A stretch of DNA of 64,000 bases from NCEH01 sp002257205. GTDB taxonomy: Bacteria; Pseudomonadota; Alphaproteobacteria; Rhizobiales; Xanthobacteraceae. The position numbers and the translations under genes are program-made. Below the pieces are notes generated by a model. That model ran no database searches, was not told the origin of the DNA, and worked only from the letters and a program-made list of their open reading frames with translations. This document shows positions 1 through 6,931 of this stretch, one piece after another. Numbering within the stretch: the first letter of the stretch is position 1; each line of letters starts with the position of its first letter. The stretch lies in NCBI RefSeq assembly GCF_043195105.1, contig NZ_JBAFWO010000001.1; one strand, written 5' to 3'.

Positions 1-75
1 GGCAATGGCAGCCACGGAGGAGGGTGGCGCGGTAGGCGCCGCTGCCACGACCTGATCGGTGTGCATGGCCGTCAT
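1..75 (-). CDS. 5' end of an unidentified gene downstream of the RLP/kinase pair (partial)
   Basis: An open frame starts at ATG 75 and runs off the left edge after 25 codons (begins MTAMHTDQVV, then an Ala/Pro-rich stretch). It follows the DUF1537 kinase gene on the same strand by about 130 nt and its ATG overlaps the stop of a 35-codon ORF (ATGA), so it is probably translated with the kinase operon. The frame stays open upstream of the ATG without a good start codon, so the true start could differ or a frameshift may exist. Too little is visible to name a product; a transporter or another sugar-acid enzyme would fit the neighbours. Confidence 0.4.
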   Translation of the reverse strand, partial: MTAMHTDQVVAAAPTAPPSSVAAIA

Positions 76-179
76 ACCACGTGTACGCAGCACGAGGCCG
101 CGAGATGCGATGCGCCGGGCAAGAAGATGTTCGTCGCGCGGAACGAAGCGAAATGTTGGCGTTGACCTCCCGAGATCAT
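72..179 (-). CDS. possible 35-residue leader ORF with a strong ribosome binding site
   Basis: ATG 179 is preceded by AGGAG at good spacing (acgcct) and opens a 35-codon frame (starts MISGGQRQ) that stops at 72-74, overlapping the next ATG as ATGA. It resembles no family I know. Either it is a small translationally coupled leader, or the strong ribosome binding site belongs to the downstream gene and a one-base frameshift separates them; the adjacent frame reads through with plausible coding composition. Confidence 0.3.
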   Translation of the reverse strand: MISGGQRQHFASFRATNIFLPGASHLAASCCVHVV

Positions 180-203
180 AGGCGTCTCCTCCTTTTTTGA
201 TGT

Positions 204-1595
204 TTATGCGTTGCCGAGCTTTCCCCTTTCGAAGAAATGCTCTCCTCCCATTTGGCCGCCCTTCAGGGCGATCTCTAATCCGTTCATGGCGTTCGATCGC
301 GACAGCGCCCGGCAAAGCGGCGCTCCGGGCGCCAGTCGCGCGGCGATTTCCAATGCGTCCGGTCGGAGCACCTTGGTCACCTGACTGGACGTATCGCCGC
401 CCGAGAGCAGCAGCCGCTTGATGGGGGCGCGCGCGAGGATGCTGCGCACGACCTGGCCGAGGCGCTCGCCGAGAATTCTTCCGCCCGTGTGTTTCGCCGC
501 ATGATGCGAGAAGCCGCGCGCCGTCAGTGCATCGATCATGGCGCCGATGCGCGGATCGTCCGCGCCCCGTGCGGTGTGCAGAATGACGCTTCGCCCTTGG
601 TTCAGCAGCGCGATCGCGCGCTCGGAGATGTCGGTGTGCGCGGCTGGCCATTGCGCATCGTCCACCAGGGCGCGGGCATCAACGGGCATGTCGATGAAGC
701 CCGCCTGGATGGCCGCGTGGATCTGGAGCGCGGTGAGCTTCGAGGCGCTGCCCGAGACCGCGAGCACCCGATCGACGGGCGCGAAATGTTCATATTTCTG
801 ATCGCTTTGCGGCGCCCCTTCGCGCGCGCGCCACCATTGGGTCAGGGCGTATTCGACGCCCGACGAACCCACCACGAACAGCGGCCTTGAGTCGAGCGCC
901 TGGCGTTCGAGGTGACGGCCGATTTCGGTGAGATGCTGCGGCGTACCCGCGTCGAACAGAATGGCGTCCGGCTGTGCGTCCAGCACCGCCTTTACGTCTA
1001 CATCGGTAGCCCCGCGCGAAGCTTCGTACGACGGAAAGAGGATCTTCTCGATCCGCAGGGGCGCTTGCTGGGAGATGTGGAGGGCGAGGTCCGCTTCCGC
1101 CATGGGGGTGACGGGATGCACGCTCATGATGGGATGGCGATCAATGCGAAAGACGTCGCCATCCGTACCGAAGCGGGCGAAAAGATTGCCAAACAGGCAG
1201 TAGCGGCCAAGCGCGGGGGTCCCCGCCACGATCGGAACCGGCGCGCCGGAAAAGGCGCCGCGCGAAAGTTCGATCACCTTGCCGATACTGCCGATCGTGG
1301 GCGAACTGTCGAACGTGGAGCACACCTTATAGTGAACCAGCGGCGCGCCGAGCTTGGCGAGTGACCGGAAAACTTCCGGGAGATGAAGGTCCATTTCTCC
1401 GGGCGACATGGCCCGGCTGTCACCGGCGATGCCGACGACGTCGAGGTCCGGGAAGCGCTCCAGCGTTTCTGGGCTCGGCGGCGCCAGGAACAGGGCACAG
1501 CGATAACCGGCGAAGGCGAGAACCTCCAGGGCATCGGTGGAGCCCGTGAAGTCATCGCCGTAGAAGGCCATCCTGTAGCGTGCGAGCGTCGTCAT
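204..1595 (-). CDS. DUF1537 four-carbon acid sugar kinase family protein (3-oxo-isoapionate kinase-like)
   Basis: 463 residues. The N-terminus carries the family hallmark DDFTGSTD at residues 14-21 (acid-sugar binding domain) and the C-terminal half carries the nucleotide-binding motif GGDTSS at about residue 395, so both domains of the OtnK/DtnK/OiaK kinase family are complete. The family phosphorylates four-carbon or branched sugar acids in the cytosol with ATP. The ATG overlaps the stop codon of the RuBisCO-like gene (TCAT on the plus strand), indicating translational coupling. In characterised D-apionate pathways OiaK phosphorylates 3-oxo-isoapionate and a RuBisCO-like protein processes the product; the same pairing here suggests that or a closely related substrate. 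Substrate identity is inference; D-threonate or D-erythronate kinase is the main alternative. Confidence 0.85.
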   Translation of the reverse strand: MTTLARYRMAFYGDDFTGSTDALEVLAFAGYRCALFLAPPSPETLERFPDLDVVGIAGDSRAMSPGEMDLHLPEVFRSLAKLGAPLVHYKVCSTFDSSPTIGSIGKVIELSRGAFSGAPVPIVAGTPALGRYCLFGNLFARFGTDGDVFRIDRHPIMSVHPVTPMAEADLALHISQQAPLRIEKILFPSYEASRGATDVDVKAVLDAQPDAILFDAGTPQHLTEIGRHLERQALDSRPLFVVGSSGVEYALTQWWRAREGAPQSDQKYEHFAPVDRVLAVSGSASKLTALQIHAAIQAGFIDMPVDARALVDDAQWPAAHTDISERAIALLNQGRSVILHTARGADDPRIGAMIDALTARGFSHHAAKHTGGRILGERLGQVVRSILARAPIKRLLLSGGDTSSQVTKVLRPDALEIAARLAPGAPLCRALSRSNAMNGLEIALKGGQMGGEHFFERGKLGNA

Positions 1596-2881
1596 CCGGA
1601 GGCTCCGAATTGGGCGAGCGCACCGCTCAGGGCGGGATGGGACTTGGCGTATTCGGCGAGGCTGACCCCGGACGTTGCCGCCTCCCATGCTTCGCGGAGG
1701 CTGGCGACACCGGCCGCGATGCCCTGTGGATGGCCGATGATGCCGCCCCCAGCCAGGTGCATGAGATCGGTGCTGCCGAGCCGGGCATATGTGTCCGCCG
1801 CCTGTCCGGCCCATTGGCCGGAGGAGAAGACGGGCATGATGGGCGCCAGCCCACCGAACGGCGCGAGGCAGGATTGGGCCGAGGCGATCACGGTGTCGTC
1901 CGGCTCCCAGAATTTGTTGCGCAGCCCGTTCACATGCAAATGGTCGAGACCGGTCAGGCGCCAGAGCTTCTGGAAGGCGGCGAATTCGAAGCCGAGCCAG
2001 GGATGACGCGTGAGGATGCCCCAGCCGTTGCGGTGGCCATGGATGGGAAGCTGTGTGTGCCGGCGCAAATGCTCGACGGCGGCAAAGCCGGTCCAGTTCG
2101 CGCTGACCATGACGCAGGTGCCACCGGCGGCGAACACGGCATCGTGCCGGCGCAGCATATCGTCGATGGAGCCGGAAATATTGATGGCATACATGGGCTT
2201 GCGACCCATTCGATCGGCGTGGCGCTCGATCACCGGCATCACCGCCTTGAGCCGATCCTCGAACCGGGCATAGGGCGGGTCGGCGAGGAGTTCGTCGTCC
2301 TTCAGGAAGTCGATGTCGGCCGCGCAGAGCACGTCCACCAGATCTGCGGTCTCGGCTGCGGTAAGTCCGATGCTCGGCTTGATGATGGTGCCGATCAACG
2401 GCCGGCCGTAGACGCCCGCCTTCTCGCGCGTGCCGGCGACGCTGAACCGCGGGCCGGGGAATTGCTGCGCATAGGACTCCGGCAGGTCGATATCGAGCAG
2501 GCGGATGCCGGTGATTTCCCCGAGCTCGAACAGGTTTCCGGCGATGGTCGCAAGCAAAGTGGGGATGTTGGCGCCCACATTGGCCACCGGAAAGGCAATA
2601 TCGATCTCGCCACGGTAATATCCACTTTCGGGGCGCCCATCCCGTCGCCGGCGCTCCGCGTGGGCGCTCCGCAGGGTGGGGGTCGGCGAGGGCGGCAGGG
2701 GCGTGATGGAGGCGACGCGGGCGCGGGAGCGTTCCTTAAGCTCCGCCGTCTCTCCGGCGAGCGACATAAAGGTGCCGCTCGACTGCTCGCCGGCAATCAC
2801 CTCCGCCGCCCGTTCCAAGGGCTCGGAACTCTCGATCAGATAGCGGGCCGAAAATTCGGCGCGTGGGGTTTTACTGCCCAC
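1592..2881 (-). CDS. RuBisCO-like protein (form IV-type RLP)
   Basis: About 429 residues from GTG 2881. RuBisCO large-chain landmarks are present: KPSIGL (active-site lysine 168), DFLKDDE (carbamylated-lysine/metal motif around 194-197), HGHRNGWG, and GGGIIGHPQG near the C-terminus. The loop-6 GKLEG lysine motif is replaced by an NGLRNKFWEP stretch, so it should not fix CO2 and belongs to the RLP group, whose members decarboxylate, transcarboxylate or isomerise phosphorylated sugar acids (for example OiaX/OiaT). It is the first gene of an operon with the DUF1537 kinase. The start is uncertain: a good AGGAG lies six bases before ATG 2918, but that ATG is in another frame and stops after 15 codons; TTG 2923 is in frame but too close to AGGAG. 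A proline/arginine-rich insert lies at 2624-2704. Confidence 0.88.
   Translation of the reverse strand: MGSKTPRAEFSARYLIESSEPLERAAEVIAGEQSSGTFMSLAGETAELKERSRARVASITPLPPSPTPTLRSAHAERRRRDGRPESGYYRGEIDIAFPVANVGANIPTLLATIAGNLFELGEITGIRLLDIDLPESYAQQFPGPRFSVAGTREKAGVYGRPLIGTIIKPSIGLTAAETADLVDVLCAADIDFLKDDELLADPPYARFEDRLKAVMPVIERHADRMGRKPMYAINISGSIDDMLRRHDAVFAAGGTCVMVSANWTGFAAVEHLRRHTQLPIHGHRNGWGILTRHPWLGFEFAAFQKLWRLTGLDHLHVNGLRNKFWEPDDTVIASAQSCLAPFGGLAPIMPVFSSGQWAGQAADTYARLGSTDLMHLAGGGIIGHPQGIAAGVASLREAWEAATSGVSLAEYAKSHPALSGALAQFGASG
2624..2704 (-). repeat. Pro/Arg-rich in-frame insert in the RLP gene, with a direct repeat
   Basis: About 27 codons encode TPLPPSPTPTLRSAHAERRR and flanking residues, low-complexity sequence between two well-conserved RLP segments. 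The DNA holds GGCGCTCCGC twice (2650-2659 and 2663-2672). The core GCGCTCCGCG also occurs in the intergenic 36-bp tandem repeat at 49945-50016. This suggests a short repetitive element inserted without breaking the frame. Confidence 0.5.
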
Positions 2882-3017
2882 GGCCGTTTCCAGCGCATGC
2901 GGGAGGGCCAAAGACCATGCCAAACTCCTGGGGTTTCCTCGATGATCTTCTTTTCTGCTTTCCCTTCATCGTTATGTCCGGGCATCGGGCCTGGCAAACG
3001 AGTTTTACGAAGCGTAA

Positions 3018-3034
3018 TGTGAGTAAAACTCACA
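3018..3034. promoter_or_regulatory. LysR-type operator in front of the RLP operon
   Basis: Perfect inverted repeat TGTGAGTAAAACTCACA, containing a T-N11-A LysR core. It overlaps the stop codon of the LysR gene (3030-3032) and lies about 100-140 nt upstream of the RLP start. The same arms and spacing recur at 4035-4053. Confidence 0.7.
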
Positions 3035-3995
3035 GCGAGGGTATGGTGCGGCGCACCGTGTTCCGGCGCGCGGGTGGGTGTGTAAGCCGCGGCGGGTTCA
3101 TGGCGGCACAGATATCCGCTGTCTTCTTCAGCTCGGTGGAAAGCCAGTTGGCCATCGCCTTGGTATCGGGCCGCGCGCCGAGGTGCGGGGCGATCCACAG
3201 CACCAGCTTGCGAGGACCCGGGACGAAGCCGAAGGGGGCGACGAGACGGCCGGAGCGAATCTCGTCCAGCACCATCATGGCCGGCACCACGGCCACGCCG
3301 AGGCCGCACAAGGCGGCCTGGATCAGCAGATAGAAATGCTCATAGGATTCCTGCGAATTGGGCTTGATGGCGGGAGAAAGCCCGACAAGGGCGGACCAGT
3401 CTTCCCAGCCGTGCGGGCGTGTCTTGGTGGAAAGTAGCCGCGCCGCGCGCAGATCTTCGACGCTGCGAAGCTTGCGCGCATCCCCATAGCTGGGCGCCCA
3501 GACCGGGCCGACCCATTCCGTCATCAGCTCATGGATGAGCACGTCGCGGGGTGGCGGAATGACGCTGTTGCGGATCGCAATGCTGACCTTGTCGCGCACG
3601 AAGTCGACCTGGTCGTAATTCATGTTGAACTGGACTTCGATGTGCGGGTGCGCGGCATGAAAGCCGGCAATGCGCGGGATCAGCCAGTGCATCATGATGG
3701 TGGCCGAGCATGAGACAGTGAGCGGCCCCGGATTGAGCTGCTCGACGCTGGCATCAATCAGGTTGAAAGCCGTCGTCAGCCCCTCCGCGAGCCGCGCGCC
3801 CTCTGGCGTCGTCTCCATGGATTGGTGCTCCCGTCGCAGCAGTGGGAGGCCGAACATCTCCTCCAGCGCCCGCACATGCCGGCTGATCGCACCGTGGGTC
3901 ACGCACAGTTCCGCGGCGGCGGCGGTCATGCTGCGCAGCCGTGCGGTGGCCTCGAAGGCGCGCAATGCATTCAAGGATGCTTTGGGGATGCTCAT
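3030..3995 (-). CDS. LysR-family regulator (GcvA-like) of the RLP/BKACE regulon
   Basis: 321 residues: N-terminal winged helix-turn-helix (about residues 8-65, with the typical LNALRAFEATARLRSMTAAA start of the GcvA subgroup) and a substrate-binding domain to about residue 295. The C-terminal tail (residues 300-321, rich in Pro/Arg/Thr) is longer than usual. ATG 3995 has a GAGGAG ribosome binding site five bases upstream. It lies upstream of the RLP operon on the same strand and diverges from the BKACE gene. Matching palindromes at 3018 and 4035 flank the gene, so it is the natural candidate to control itself, the RLP-kinase operon and BKACE; the inducer is unknown. Confidence 0.88.
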   Translation of the reverse strand: MSIPKASLNALRAFEATARLRSMTAAAAELCVTHGAISRHVRALEEMFGLPLLRREHQSMETTPEGARLAEGLTTAFNLIDASVEQLNPGPLTVSCSATIMMHWLIPRIAGFHAAHPHIEVQFNMNYDQVDFVRDKVSIAIRNSVIPPPRDVLIHELMTEWVGPVWAPSYGDARKLRSVEDLRAARLLSTKTRPHGWEDWSALVGLSPAIKPNSQESYEHFYLLIQAALCGLGVAVVPAMMVLDEIRSGRLVAPFGFVPGPRKLVLWIAPHLGARPDTKAMANWLSTELKKTADICAAMNPPRLTHPPARRNTVRRTIPSL

Positions 3996-4034
3996 GGCTG
4001 CTCCTCACACATATCGGAGCGCAGACCATATGGG

Positions 4035-4053
4035 TTGTGAGCTTTTCTCACAA
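4035..4053. promoter_or_regulatory. LysR-type operator in the lysR-BKACE divergent promoter
   Basis: Perfect palindrome TTGTGAGCTTTTCTCACAA between LysR start 3995 and BKACE start 4160. It shares TGTGAG-N5-CTCACA with the element at 3018-3034; only the five-base spacer differs. Confidence 0.75.
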
Positions 4054-4159
4054 CGAAGCCCGAAAAGGTCATTTGCGATGGACGCAAGGGCACATTAGCG
4101 TCCGTGGGGCGGGCTGCGGGGAGGCGGCCCGCATCTGCGGACGTTCGAGAGATCCCCAA

Positions 4160-5035
4160 ATGCAAAAAATGATCATCGAGGCGCGCGTCAACGAATATGC
4201 CATGCGGGACCGCAATCCCCACGTGCCATGGACCGCCGACGAAATTGCCGAAACCGCAGCGCGCTGCCGGGAAGCGGGAGCATCGATCCTCCACTTCCAC
4301 GCGCGTGCGCCGGACGGGGCTCCGCGTCATACCGTCGAGGAGAATGCCAACGTCATCCGCAAGGTCCGCGAGACGTGCGACATCCTCATCCTGCCCACGC
4401 TGGGGTTCATCGCCAGCGATGACGACCCGCACGGGCGCATGGACTGCATGATGGAACTGGCGAAGGACCCCGCCACCAAGCCGGACATCGTTCCGGTCGA
4501 TACTGGCACGGCCAATCTCGAATCCTACGACGCCGAAACCAAGACCTTCTCCCATACGGACCGGGTCTATAAAAACCGGACCGACGTCGTGATCTCTTAC
4601 GTCGAGCGCCTGAAGGCCGCGCACATCAAGCCGAAGCTCGTCTGCTGGTCGGTGGGTTTCATGCGCCGGGCGGAGGCGCTGATCGACATGGGGCTCGCCG
4701 CCGAGCCGGCCTATTTCCTGTTGAACATGACCGATGCGCCCTTCATCACCGGGCATCCGGGCACCGTGGACGGCCTTGAGGCGCATCTGCGCTTCCTGCC
4801 GTCGCGCGCCCGCCATTACTGGACCGCGAACATCGTCGGCGGCGACTTGCTGAACCTTTGCGATACGGTGGCGCGCCGCGGCGGCAACATCGCGCCGGGC
4901 ATCGGTGACTTCCCCTATGTGGAGCTGGGCTGTCCGCGTAACGAAGAGGTCGTTCATCGCGCCGCTCAGATCGCGCGCGCCGCGGGCCGGGAGATCGCCT
5001 CGCCGCAGGATGTCCGGGAGATGCTGGAGCTCTGA
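4160..5035 (+). CDS. BKACE family (DUF849) beta-keto acid cleavage enzyme
   Basis: 291 residues, the usual length. The family condenses a beta-keto acid with acetyl-CoA and releases acetoacetate and a new acyl-CoA, using a zinc-bound TIM barrel in the cytosol. The two zinc histidines are visible in HFHARAPDG (about residues 41-43). The distal region reads GIGDFPYVELGCPRNEEVV where the founding lysine-fermentation enzyme Kce has a GLED-type zinc glutamate, so this belongs to a different BKACE subgroup with a possibly altered metal site. The gene is divergent from LysR and shares its operator with the RLP operon, so the substrate may be a 3-oxo sugar acid or a product of the RLP pathway. It is convergent with the next gene. 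Function at family level is firm; substrate is unknown. Confidence 0.85.
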   Translation: MQKMIIEARVNEYAMRDRNPHVPWTADEIAETAARCREAGASILHFHARAPDGAPRHTVEENANVIRKVRETCDILILPTLGFIASDDDPHGRMDCMMELAKDPATKPDIVPVDTGTANLESYDAETKTFSHTDRVYKNRTDVVISYVERLKAAHIKPKLVCWSVGFMRRAEALIDMGLAAEPAYFLLNMTDAPFITGHPGTVDGLEAHLRFLPSRARHYWTANIVGGDLLNLCDTVARRGGNIAPGIGDFPYVELGCPRNEEVVHRAAQIARAAGREIASPQDVREMLEL

Positions 5036-5049
5036 TCCGTGGGGCATGG

Positions 5050-6009
5050 TCAACACAGCCGCCGGGCTTTCCATTCCTCCGTGTCCGCCAGCGACAGCAG
5101 CGTGTCGACGGCGGTCTGTGCCACCGCCATGGTGGCACGGGAGGAAGGACGGTTGAGGGGCGTGGCGAGATAGACGGTGCGCGTGACCCCCGGATCGATC
5201 ACGCGGAAGGAGTGCAGCTTCACACCTCCTGCGGCGTTGGCATTAGCGCTGGCATCGCGGGCCGCCAGCGAGCCGATGGTGACGCCATGGCCCCGTCGCA
5301 CCATCTCGAAGATCTGCGGCGAGGCATCGAGCTCGATCACCACGTTGAGCGGGATGGCGTGCCGGCGGGCCGTTGCCTCAAGGAGGCTCCGCAGGCCGTG
5401 TTCGAGACCGGGCATGACGAGGCGAAGATGCTGGATATCCCGCAGGCGGATTTCCCCCGCGGAGGTCAAGTGCGGGGCAACAGCGCGCGGATCGTAGGTG
5501 CTGACGTAGAGGTCTTCCTCGGCGATCGGCTGGAGCGACGCGCTCTTGTCTGTCGCCGCACCGCCGCCGAACACCAGCGCGGCATCCAGCGTTCCTTCGC
5601 GCAGCCAGCTTGCAATGTAGCCCGACATGCTTTCGACTACGCGCAGGCGAACCTGTGGCAGCTTTTTCTGACAGGTCTCGATCAGCCGCACCGTGAGCAG
5701 GCCCACCAGCGAACCGGGAACGCCGAAGCGGACGTTGCCCACAGGCTCCTTGCCGCTGCTCAACATGCTGGCCTTGGCATCCTCCGACAGCTTCAAGATC
5801 GCATAGGCATGTGCGAGCAATTCGCGGCCCTGTTCCGTCAGCGCCAGTCCGCGCGCCTGGCGGTCGAACAATTGCGTGCCGAATTCGCCTTCGAGATCCT
5901 TCAGCCGCGCGCTCAGCGAGGGCGGGCTGCTATGGAGAATCTTCGCTGACGCGACCAGCGAGCCGGTCTCGGCTATTGCAACGAATATGCGCAGGTCGCG
6001 AAGGTCCAT
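5050..6009 (-). CDS. LysR-family transcriptional regulator, last gene of the ALDH-ADH-CoA transferase-lyase operon
   Basis: 319 residues with an N-terminal winged helix-turn-helix (MDLRDLRIFVAIAETGSL start) and a LysR substrate-binding domain from about residue 90. ATG 6009 was chosen over an upstream in-frame extension because it aligns with the family start and has GAGGA upstream. It follows the CitE-like gene by 25 nt on the same strand, so it is probably co-transcribed with the enzymes it controls. A 19-bp palindrome at 10888-10906, in front of the operon's first gene, is the likely binding site. Subgroup resembles CbbR/NAC-type nitrogen or aromatic regulators; inducer unknown. Confidence 0.87.
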   Translation of the reverse strand: MDLRDLRIFVAIAETGSLVASAKILHSSPPSLSARLKDLEGEFGTQLFDRQARGLALTEQGRELLAHAYAILKLSEDAKASMLSSGKEPVGNVRFGVPGSLVGLLTVRLIETCQKKLPQVRLRVVESMSGYIASWLREGTLDAALVFGGGAATDKSASLQPIAEEDLYVSTYDPRAVAPHLTSAGEIRLRDIQHLRLVMPGLEHGLRSLLEATARRHAIPLNVVIELDASPQIFEMVRRGHGVTIGSLAARDASANANAAGGVKLHSFRVIDPGVTRTVYLATPLNRPSSRATMAVAQTAVDTLLSLADTEEWKARRLC

Positions 6010-6034
6010 GGTGTCCTCGGGCTCGACGGGCCGT

Positions 6035-6931
6035 CTACGATCGTGGCTTCCGCAAGTTTTCCAAAGCCGCGTGACGCGCAAGAATGGCCCGGGCACGGTC
6101 GGCGACCGGCAGGTCCAGCATGGCGCCCCGGAAGGTCACCGCGCCAATCCCCTTGGCCAGAGCGTCTTCGAAAGCAGCGCGCGCGCCGCGTGCCCAGTCT
6201 ATTTCCTTCGCCGAGGGTGCGAACACCTCGTTCATGATCGGGACTTGGCTCGGATGGATGCAAAAGCCGCCGGTGAAGCCCATCTCACGGGCCTGGGTGA
6301 TGGTCCGCCGGAAGGCGGCGGCGTCGGCATAATCGGCGACGCTGCCGACGAAGCCGATGGGCTGGATGCCGGCGCTCCGTGCGGCGACCACGGCCTGGGC
6401 GTTATGGACATAAAGGGTGTCGTATGTGGGCGAGGCGCCGAGCGAGACCGCCAGATCCTCCGCTCCCACCGTCAGGCCGGCGATGCGGGGATGGCTCGCC
6501 GCGATGGCCGGCATGTTGAGCAGGCCTTCGGCGGTCTCGATCATGACGATGAGGCGGGTGTGGCCGCGCGCCAGCCCGCGCTCAGCCTCCAGTTCGTCGA
6601 GAATTTCCGCGATGGTGCGCACATGGGACGCGTCGGGCACCTTCGGCAAGGTGAGGCAGGATACGTGGGGACCGACCGCGGCCTCCATATCCGCCATCGC
6701 CTCTCGCCACGGGCGGTTGATGCGGACGATCACGTCGAGCTGCTGCTGCGCCAGCCGCGCCGCGGCGGCCGGAAGGGCCCGGCGAGCGTCCGGTTTTTGG
6801 TTCGGCGGCGTCGCGTCTTCCAGGTCGAGCTGGATCGCATCGGCGCCCCGCTCGGCGGCCCGGGCAAGAAAGCGCTCATTGAGAACGGGGATGAACAACA
6901 GGGAGCGCCAGGCGGGGGCGGGCGTACTCAT
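6035..6931 (-). CDS. CitE/HpcH-HpaI family CoA-ester lyase
   Basis: 298 residues, typical of CitE-like proteins. Seen motifs: RSLLFIP at the N-terminus, DLEDA (about residues 35-39), VRINRP substrate loop, IVMIETAEGL with the metal-binding glutamate, VGAEDLAVSLG, and GFCIHPSQV near the C-terminus. Members cleave malyl-CoA, citramalyl-CoA or related 3-hydroxyacyl-CoA esters (Mg-dependent, cytosolic), or act as thioesterases. It overlaps the CoA-transferase gene by four bases (ATGA), so the pair probably activates a hydroxy-dicarboxylic acid and splits it, giving acetyl-CoA and a keto acid or aldehyde. Exact substrate is inferred from context only. Confidence 0.86.
   Translation of the reverse strand: MSTPAPAWRSLLFIPVLNERFLARAAERGADAIQLDLEDATPPNQKPDARRALPAAAARLAQQQLDVIVRINRPWREAMADMEAAVGPHVSCLTLPKVPDASHVRTIAEILDELEAERGLARGHTRLIVMIETAEGLLNMPAIAASHPRIAGLTVGAEDLAVSLGASPTYDTLYVHNAQAVVAARSAGIQPIGFVGSVADYADAAAFRRTITQAREMGFTGGFCIHPSQVPIMNEVFAPSAKEIDWARGARAAFEDALAKGIGAVTFRGAMLDLPVADRARAILARHAALENLRKPRS

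Noticed and set aside
1383..3022. Long plus-strand open frames opposite the RLP and kinase genes
   Set aside because: They mirror the coding frames of the minus-strand genes in GC-rich DNA, lack ribosome binding sites and resemble no family.
3992..5074. 360-codon minus-strand frame opposite BKACE
   Set aside because: BKACE has the family motifs and proper start; the antisense frame has neither.
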